Below are positions 6,887-11,605 of a DNA stretch of 11,605 nt, piece after piece (position 1 is the first letter of the stretch; each line of letters starts with the position of its first letter). The stretch is from positions 1 through 11,605 of the forward strand of contig DOVS01000246.1 in the NCBI GenBank assembly GCA_003519965.1. The letters are read 5' to 3'. The notes beneath the pieces are model-generated. The model did no database searches. It was not told the DNA's origin and worked only from the letters and a program-made list of their open reading frames with translations. The position numbers and the translations under genes are program-made. This stretch comes from Betaproteobacteria bacterium (lineage in GTDB: Bacteria; Pseudomonadota; Gammaproteobacteria; Burkholderiales; UBA9220).

Positions 6887-7707
6887 ACGATACGCCACCT
6901 ATGACCGCCGCCCCGCTAGCGGACCCCGCGGCCTCATCCGCCACGGCAACGGCCGCGCCGTTTCCTCATCGCACATTGGCCGGCGCCAGCGAATTGATCG
7001 CCCAAAACCTGCGAAAGCGTTATAAATCGCGTACCGTGGTGCATGATGTCTCGCTCCAAGTGCACAGCCGGGAAGTGGTCGGTTTGTTGGGTCCTAACGG
7101 CGCCGGCAAGACCACCACATTCTATATGATCGTTGGCCTGATTCCCGTCAACAGCGGCAGCATCTCCCTCGACGGTCAGGAGCTGAAAAAGCAGCCAATC
7201 CACCGCCGCGCCCGGTTAGGCCTCAGCTACCTCCCTCAGGAAGCGTCGATTTTCCGTAAACTCACCGTCGCGGAAAATATCCGCGCCATTTTGGAATTAC
7301 AGCCGCTCCCCGAAGAAGCGTTGAACGAACGGCTGGATGAGCTGATGCACGAGCTACACATTGGCCACCTGGCCGATAGTCCGGCCCTCAGTCTTTCCGG
7401 AGGAGAGCGCCGGCGCGTGGAGATCGCCCGTGCGTTGGCGACGTCGCCCCGCTTTATTCTGCTGGATGAACCGTTCGCCGGCGTGGATCCGATCGCCGTG
7501 CTGGACATTCAGAAAATCATCCGCTTTCTCACCGACCGCAATATCGGGGTGCTCATTACCGACCACAATGTCCGAGAAACCCTCGGCATTTGCGATCGCG
7601 CCTATATTATCAACGAGGGCCGGGTGCTGGCTAACGGCAAACCAGAGGAAATCGTTTATAATGAGAGCGTCAGAAAGGTCTATCTAGGAGAACACTTCCG
7701 GCTTTAG
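6883..7707 (+). CDS. lptB: LPS export ABC transporter ATP-binding protein LptB
   Basis: This cytoplasmic ATPase powers extraction of LPS from the inner membrane together with LptF and LptG. All ABC motifs are intact: Walker [10 protein letters not shown] (70-78), Q-loop Q119, signature LSGGE (171-175), Walker B FILLDEP (191-197, catalytic E196) and H-loop H228. The phrase [17 protein letters not shown] and the end [20 protein letters not shown] are typical of LptB rather than of other ABC ATPases. At 274 residues it is about 35 longer than the usual ~240. The excess is an Ala/Pro/Thr-rich N-terminus (1-37) before the ABC domain begins near SELIAQNL. The ATG overlaps the lptA stop by 4 bp, which supports the long form. 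TTG at 6976 would restore family length but has no ribosome binding site. Confidence 0.95.
   Translation: MNDTPPMTAAPLADPAASSATATAAPFPHRTLAGASELIAQNLRKRYKSRTVVHDVSLQVHSREVVGLLGPNGAGKTTTFYMIVGLIPVNSGSISLDGQELKKQPIHRRARLGLSYLPQEASIFRKLTVAENIRAILELQPLPEEALNERLDELMHELHIGHLADSPALSLSGGERRRVEIARALATSPRFILLDEPFAGVDPIAVLDIQKIIRFLTDRNIGVLITDHNVRETLGICDRAYIINEGRVLANGKPEEIVYNESVRKVYLGEHFRL
7657..7662 (+). promoter_or_regulatory. Possible internal -10 element ahead of rpoN
   Basis: A perfect TATAAT lies inside the 3' end of lptB, about 100 bases before rpoN. The hexamer 17 bp upstream (ACGGCA, 7634-7639) is a poor -35, and the sequence also encodes conserved LptB residues, so it may be chance. Confidence 0.2.
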
Positions 7708-7764
7708 CCGATTGCGTTGTGCGTCATGGCGCCTTAACCGCGCAACCGGCCCCCCGTCTTCCCC

Positions 7765-9186
7765 ATGAAACAAAGTTTACAGCTCAAGCTTTCGCAGCAG
7801 CTCACTCTGACGCCGCAGTTGCAACAATCCATCCGTCTGCTGCAACTGTCCACCCAGGAACTTGACCAGGAAGTGGAAGGACTCATTCAGCAAAACCCAT
7901 TGCTGGAGCGGGGAAACGCCGGGGACGCGAGCGATCAGCCGACGGCCGGAGACGAGGCGGCCGGACGGGAGGAAACGGAAAGCGCGGAAATACCCAGCGC
8001 GGCGCCGACCGCCGACGAGGACGGAGGCTGGTGGGGAGAGGCTGGAGGGCGCGGCCAGCACAACGGGGACGATGAGTTCGACTATGCGCAAGCCGCCGCC
8101 GAGTCTGTCACGCTACGCCAACACCTCAACGGACAGTTGGGACTTGTGCCACTGCCGGAACGGGACAAAACCATTGTCGCGTTGCTGATCGATGCGCTGA
8201 ACGACGACGGCTATCTTACCATGGCGCTGGAGGAAATCGCCGCCCTACTGCCCCTCGATATGGAGATCGAGCCCATCGAATGGCAAACCGCATTGAAGCA
8301 TCTCCAAAATTTCGATCCGGCGGGGGTGGGCGCGCGCGATTTATCCGAGTGCCTAGCGCTGCAACTAGCCTGCCTGCCGCCGCAAACGCCTTATGGCAAA
8401 GCCGCGCTCACACTGGTCCGCCATCATCTGAAGGCGCTCGCCGCGCGGGATTACGCCGCGCTGAAAAAAGCGCTAAAATGCGACGATCATGATCTGCGGG
8501 AAATCCAAACATTAATCACCCGGCTTAATCCGCGCCCGGGCGGCAACTTCAACAGCGAGGAACCCCGTTACATCATCCCCGACGTGACCGTCTCCAAAAT
8601 CAAAGATAGCTGGCATGCCAGCCTGAACCCGGAAGCGGTGCCGAAACTACGCATCAACCGCCTGTATGCCGATATTCTTCAGCGCAACCGCGACGCCTCG
8701 TTCCGTCAATTGGCGGGACAGCTACAGGAAGCCAAATGGCTAATTAAGAACATCCAACAGCGCTTCGACACCATCTTGCGGGTCTCCCAAGCCATCATTG
8801 ATCGCCAGCGGCATTTTTTCGAGCACGGCGAGGTCGCCATGCGGCCCTTGGTGCTGCGGGAAATCGCCGAAGCGGTTGGACTGCACGAATCTACTATCTC
8901 GCGCGTCACTACCCACAAATATATGCTCACCCCGCGCGGCATTTATGAACTCAAATATTTTTTCGGCAGCCATGTGGCGACCGAAACCGGCGGCGCGTGC
9001 TCAGCGACCGCGATCCGCGCACTAATTAAACAAATGGTCGGCACGGAAAATTCAAAAAAGCCGTTGACCGACAGCCAAATCACCAAGATACTCGCCGATC
9101 AAGGTATTGTCGTCGCGCGCCGCACTATCGCCAAATATCGGGAATTATTACAAATTCCACCAGTCAACCTACGTAAATCGATTTAG
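7765..9186 (+). CDS. rpoN: RNA polymerase sigma-54 factor
   Basis: Sigma54 directs RNA polymerase to -24/-12 promoters and needs an enhancer-binding ATPase to open DNA. At 473 residues the protein is full length. Region I (1-50) is Gln/Leu-rich, with LTPQLQQSIRLLQLS and IQQNPLLE, the part that contacts activators. Region II (about 51-110) is acidic and low in complexity. The core-binding domain carries QNFDPAGVGARDLSECL (181-197). A helix-turn-helix covers about 367-386 (IAEAVGLHESTISRVTTHKY), and the RpoN box ARRTIAKYRE (451-460) recognises the -24 element. It starts 57 bases after lptB; no Shine-Dalgarno site precedes the ATG, which follows CCCC directly. The lptB-rpoN-hpf-ptsN order is widely conserved in proteobacteria. 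Confidence 0.98.
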   Translation: MKQSLQLKLSQQLTLTPQLQQSIRLLQLSTQELDQEVEGLIQQNPLLERGNAGDASDQPTAGDEAAGREETESAEIPSAAPTADEDGGWWGEAGGRGQHNGDDEFDYAQAAAESVTLRQHLNGQLGLVPLPERDKTIVALLIDALNDDGYLTMALEEIAALLPLDMEIEPIEWQTALKHLQNFDPAGVGARDLSECLALQLACLPPQTPYGKAALTLVRHHLKALAARDYAALKKALKCDDHDLREIQTLITRLNPRPGGNFNSEEPRYIIPDVTVSKIKDSWHASLNPEAVPKLRINRLYADILQRNRDASFRQLAGQLQEAKWLIKNIQQRFDTILRVSQAIIDRQRHFFEHGEVAMRPLVLREIAEAVGLHESTISRVTTHKYMLTPRGIYELKYFFGSHVATETGGACSATAIRALIKQMVGTENSKKPLTDSQITKILADQGIVVARRTIAKYRELLQIPPVNLRKSI

Positions 9187-9200
9187 CCGTCACTATCCTG

Positions 9201-9206
9201 AAGGAG
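9201..9206 (+). promoter_or_regulatory. Strong ribosome binding site of hpf
   Basis: AAGGAG is placed 7 nt before the hpf ATG (9214). It is the clearest Shine-Dalgarno site in the kdsD-rapZ cluster and contrasts with the C-rich starts of its neighbours, consistent with hpf being translated at a higher level. Confidence 0.75.
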
Positions 9207-9213
9207 TTTTGTT

Positions 9214-9528
9214 ATGAACCTCACCATCACCGGCCACCATATCGACGTCACCCCCGCCATCCGCGAGTACGTCACCGATAAGCTAAGTAAAATCACGCGC
9301 CATTTCGATCAAGTCATCGATATCAACGTGACCCTGGCGGTGGAAAAACTGGTGCAAAAAGTTGAAGTGAACGTGCATGTCAGCGGCAAGGATATTTTCG
9401 CCGAGTCCGACAATGCCGATATGTATGCCGCCATCGACACCCTAATCGACAAACTCGACCGTCAAGTGCTCAAGCACAAAGAAAAAAACGGCGAACGGCG
9501 CAATAATCTCAAACATCAATCCGCCTAG
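9214..9528 (+). CDS. hpf: Short-form ribosome hibernation promoting factor
   Basis: This 104-residue ribosome-binding protein belongs to the HPF/YfiA (sigma54 modulation protein) family. Members sit in the decoding channel of the 30S subunit and help form inactive 100S dimers in slow growth. The sequence opens with MNLTITGHHIDVTPAIREYV and continues with the beta-alpha-beta-beta-beta-alpha pattern of the family; DIFAESDNADMYAAIDTLIDKLDRQVLKHKEK (60-91) contains the second helix. The tail is basic. There is no C-terminal dimerisation domain, so it is the short type that usually works with RMF in gammaproteobacteria; no partner gene is in the window. It follows rpoN by 27 bases, the standard position. 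Confidence 0.95.
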   Translation: MNLTITGHHIDVTPAIREYVTDKLSKITRHFDQVIDINVTLAVEKLVQKVEVNVHVSGKDIFAESDNADMYAAIDTLIDKLDRQVLKHKEKNGERRNNLKHQSA

Positions 9529-9566
9529 CGGCTATTATTAAAAACTGCTAAGCAGCACGACGCCCC

Positions 9567-10052
9567 ATGAGCCTTATCTCTAGCATCCTGTCTCTGGAAA
9601 ACGTGGTGGTTCGCCTCGATGTCGGCAGCAAGAAACGCGCCTTCGAGGAAATCGGCCAACTTCTCGAGAACACACACCGCATCGCGCGCAGAGCGGTGTT
9701 CGATAGCCTGTTCGCCCGTGAAAAGCTAGGATCGACCGGCCTGGGAGAAGGGATCGCCATCCCCCACGGCCGGATCAAGGGCTTGCGCGAAGCGGTTGGC
9801 GCTTTCGTCAAACTTCAGCAGCCGATTGCCTTCGACGCGCCGGACAATCAGCCGGTCCTCATGTTGTTCGTGTTGCTGGTGCCGGAACAGGCAACCGATC
9901 TCCATTTGCAAATTTTAGGAGAATTGGCGCAAATATTCAGTGACAAGATAATGCGCGAACAACTGGCCGGCACCGACGACTGCCAACAATTACACCACTT
10001 GATCACCCGTTGGACCCCTAATGCCGCAAGTCAGCGTTCAGCAACTATTTGA
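9567..10052 (+). CDS. ptsN: Nitrogen-type PTS regulatory protein EIIA-Ntr
   Basis: This 161-residue cytoplasmic protein receives phosphate from the EI-Ntr/NPr relay and regulates targets such as K+ transport and sensor kinases through its phosphorylation state. It is a PTS EIIA type-2 (fructose/mannitol) domain. The phosphorylated histidine is H67 in GEGIAIPHGRI (60-70), and LFVLLVPEQATDLHLQILGELAQIFSD is the usual second half. The last ~13 residues (PNAASQRSATI region) are read from the stretch shared with hprK, whose start lies 32 bp inside this gene in another frame. A weak CTGC-TAA-GCAG hairpin (9545-9555) lies just upstream. The ATG follows CCCC with no Shine-Dalgarno site. Family length is 150-165. 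Confidence 0.95.
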   Translation: MSLISSILSLENVVVRLDVGSKKRAFEEIGQLLENTHRIARRAVFDSLFAREKLGSTGLGEGIAIPHGRIKGLREAVGAFVKLQQPIAFDAPDNQPVLMLFVLLVPEQATDLHLQILGELAQIFSDKIMREQLAGTDDCQQLHHLITRWTPNAASQRSATI

Positions 10053-10971
10053 CGATACCCATGACAAGGTAGGGCTTACCTGGATCGCCGGCGAAGGCGG
10101 GGGAGGCAAGCCGCTCACCTCGGAAACGGTGCAGAAACCAAGCCTCGCACTCATCGGCCATCTGAACTTCGTCCACCCTAACCGGGTTCAGGTACTCGGC
10201 TGCGCCGAGATGGACTACCTGCGCAAACTCGATCCAGCCGGATTAAACCAAGCGATCAGCAACCTATTCTCCACTGAGCTAGCCGCCGTCATCGTGGCTA
10301 ACGGCGAGGAAGTCCCACCGCTACTGGTGGAGCTATCCAATCTTACCCAAACGCCACTGTTCGCCTCCCCCCAGCCCAGCCCTCAATTAATGAGCGTGCT
10401 CAGTCACTACCTCACGCAATCGCTCGCCGAATTCACCACCTTGCATGGCGTCTTCATGGATGTAATGGGAATGGGGGTGCTGCTCACCGGTGACAGCGCC
10501 ATTGGCAAAAGCGAGCTGGCGCTGGAGTTAGTGACCCGCGGCCACCGGCTTGTCGCCGACGACATCGTAGAGCTCTATCAAATCACGCCGGACACCCTCG
10601 AGGGCCGCTGTCCTCAGCTACTGCAAGATTTTCTCGAAGTGCGCGGCCTCGGGGTATTGAATATTCGCGAGCTGTTCGGCGAAACCGCCGTCAAATCGCA
10701 AAAATACTTACGCCTCATTGTTCAATTGGAAAAAATGTCGCGCCTCGATGCGGGGGAAATCGACCGTTTGGAAATGAGCGCCGCCGCCCAGGACGTATTA
10801 GGCGTTTCCATTCCCACAGTGCGTATCCCGGTCGCCGCCGGACGCAATTTAGCGGTGTTAGTGGAGGTCGCGGTGCGCAATCATATCCTGTATTTACGCG
10901 GCGTCAGCAGCAGCGACCAATTCATCCAACGCCACGCCCGCCACATGAACGAAACAAGCGGTGCGCAGTGA
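10021..10971 (+). CDS. hprK: HPr kinase/phosphorylase
   Basis: This 316-residue bifunctional enzyme adds or removes phosphate on a regulatory serine of HPr-type proteins. The N-terminal domain (about 1-130) begins MPQVSVQQLFDD. The catalytic domain has the conserved LHGVFMDVMG (H142 matches the catalytic histidine position of the family), Walker A GDSAIGKS (157-164), DD (180-181) and the HPrK signature LEVRGLGVLNIRELFG (205-220). The protein is complete at the usual length. In betaproteobacteria hprK sits in this position and probably ties the phosphotransferase chain to regulation rather than to sugar uptake; ptsH and ptsI typically lie a little beyond rapZ, outside this window. Translation probably depends on ptsN because of the 32-bp overlap (10021-10052). 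Confidence 0.96.
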   Translation: MPQVSVQQLFDDTHDKVGLTWIAGEGGGGKPLTSETVQKPSLALIGHLNFVHPNRVQVLGCAEMDYLRKLDPAGLNQAISNLFSTELAAVIVANGEEVPPLLVELSNLTQTPLFASPQPSPQLMSVLSHYLTQSLAEFTTLHGVFMDVMGMGVLLTGDSAIGKSELALELVTRGHRLVADDIVELYQITPDTLEGRCPQLLQDFLEVRGLGVLNIRELFGETAVKSQKYLRLIVQLEKMSRLDAGEIDRLEMSAAAQDVLGVSIPTVRIPVAAGRNLAVLVEVAVRNHILYLRGVSSSDQFIQRHARHMNETSGAQ

Positions 10972-11010
10972 CGTACGGCCAAATTCAAGCGCGCCCCGTT
11001 CTCGACGCCC

Positions 11011-11605
11011 ATGCAACTCATCCTGATTAGCGGACTTTCCGGTTCCGGTAAAAGCATCGCTCTCAACGTTTTGGAAGATTGCGGCTATTACTGCATTGAC
11101 AACCTACCGCTCAAGTTGCTGCCGGACACCCTCAACCACCTCAAAAGCTCGGGTCACGACCGCTTGGCCATCAGCATGGACGCGCGCGGCGGAGAGTCGC
11201 TGCGCGCGCTCCCTGCGCAAGTGGTTTCATTCCGCGAGCAAGGCATCGACACCCGGATCGTCTTTCTCGAAGCGAAAACCGGCACCTTGGTCAACCGCTT
11301 TAGCGAGACCCGGCGGCGCCACCCCTTAAGCAAGGAACAACGCAGTCTGCCGGAAGCGATCCGCCTGGAGCGCGACATGCTGGAGCCGGTCATCGCTTAC
11401 GCCCATCGCATCGATACGAGCGACTTGGGGCCCAACAACCTACGCGCTTGGATCAAGGATTTCATCAACGTCGACCAATCGCGCCTCACCCTTCAATTTC
11501 AGTCCTTCGGCTTCAAGCATGGCATTCCTCTCGACGCCGACATGGTATTCGACGTGCGCTGCCTGCCTAATCCCCACTATGATCCCAAGCTTCGGCCGCT
11601 CACTG
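11011..11605 (+). CDS. rapZ: RNase adapter / nucleotide-binding protein RapZ (3' end missing)
   Basis: This frame is open from ATG 11011 to the window edge, 198 codons of an expected ~285. It has an N-terminal P-loop, SGLSGSGKS (7-15), followed by [10 protein letters not shown] (24-33) and the segment [10 protein letters not shown] typical of the family (formerly YhbJ/YvcJ, DUF/UPF0042). The RNA-binding C-terminal domain begins with [32 protein letters not shown] and is cut off. In E. coli RapZ binds the small RNA GlmZ and guides RNase E to it, thereby controlling GlmS and amino-sugar supply for cell wall and LPS. Whether that RNA circuit exists in this organism is unknown. The gene starts 39 bases after hprK, and the ATG follows CCC with no Shine-Dalgarno site. 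Confidence 0.95.
   Translation, partial: MQLILISGLSGSGKSIALNVLEDCGYYCIDNLPLKLLPDTLNHLKSSGHDRLAISMDARGGESLRALPAQVVSFREQGIDTRIVFLEAKTGTLVNRFSETRRRHPLSKEQRSLPEAIRLERDMLEPVIAYAHRIDTSDLGPNNLRAWIKDFINVDQSRLTLQFQSFGFKHGIPLDADMVFDVRCLPNPHYDPKLRPLT

Noticed and set aside
6359..6898. Minus-strand open frame of 179 codons opposite lptA
   Set aside because: No motif and no separate regulatory signals; lptA on the other strand has a signal peptide and family sequence.
9545..9555. Small hairpin CTGC-TAA-GCAG between hpf and ptsN, considered as a terminator
   Set aside because: Only four base pairs and no T run; transcription very likely continues into ptsN.
1..11605. Search by eye for CRISPR arrays, tRNA or rRNA genes, insertion sequences, att sites, defence or toxin genes and sigma54 promoters
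   Set aside because: No spaced direct repeats, cloverleaf, transposase, integrase or toxin-like product and no convincing TGGCAC-N5-TTGC element was seen; the gene content is a standard core cluster.

Overview
The window is an ordinary, well-conserved chromosomal stretch of a GC-rich Gram-negative bacterium, most likely a betaproteobacterium. The evidence is the gene order kdsD-kdsC-lptC-lptA-lptB-rpoN-hpf-ptsN-hprK-rapZ, with a CPA2/KefB-type antiporter divergent from kdsD. That arrangement, with hprK between ptsN and rapZ, is characteristic of Betaproteobacteria; enteric gammaproteobacteria lack hprK here. I cannot place it below class level with confidence.

Layout: (1) Positions 1-2085 are the less conserved flank. 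They hold the last codons of an unidentified gene, a conserved-looking membrane-anchored protein of unknown function (241-1053), and a type IV pilin-like prepilin (1240-1929). The prepilin has a good sigma70-type promoter, a perfect 20-bp tandem duplication in its 5' leader, and a three-armed inverted repeat after its stop codon. (2) The antiporter gene lies on the minus strand at 2086-4056. (3) From 4181 to the right edge ten genes run on the plus strand with short gaps or overlaps, consistent with one long operon or a few overlapping transcripts.

How the genes work together: kdsD and kdsC make Kdo, the inner-core sugar of LPS. lptC, lptA and lptB supply parts of the bridge and motor that carry LPS to the outer membrane. 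rpoN encodes sigma54, hpf a ribosome hibernation factor, and ptsN and hprK parts of the nitrogen-type phosphotransferase network. rapZ (cut by the window edge) encodes a nucleotide-binding regulator linked in other bacteria to amino-sugar synthesis. The cluster therefore joins envelope building with nitrogen/carbon and growth-state control.

I found no RNA genes, CRISPR arrays, insertion sequences, prophage genes or toxin/defence systems, and no undescribed system. The points worth a second look are small: a possibly leaderless kdsD start, recurring C-runs directly before several start codons in place of Shine-Dalgarno sites, the leader duplication and three-arm repeat around the pilin gene, an N-terminal extension on LptB, and a 32-bp ptsN/hprK overlap. 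No gene-free stretch exceeds 300 bases.
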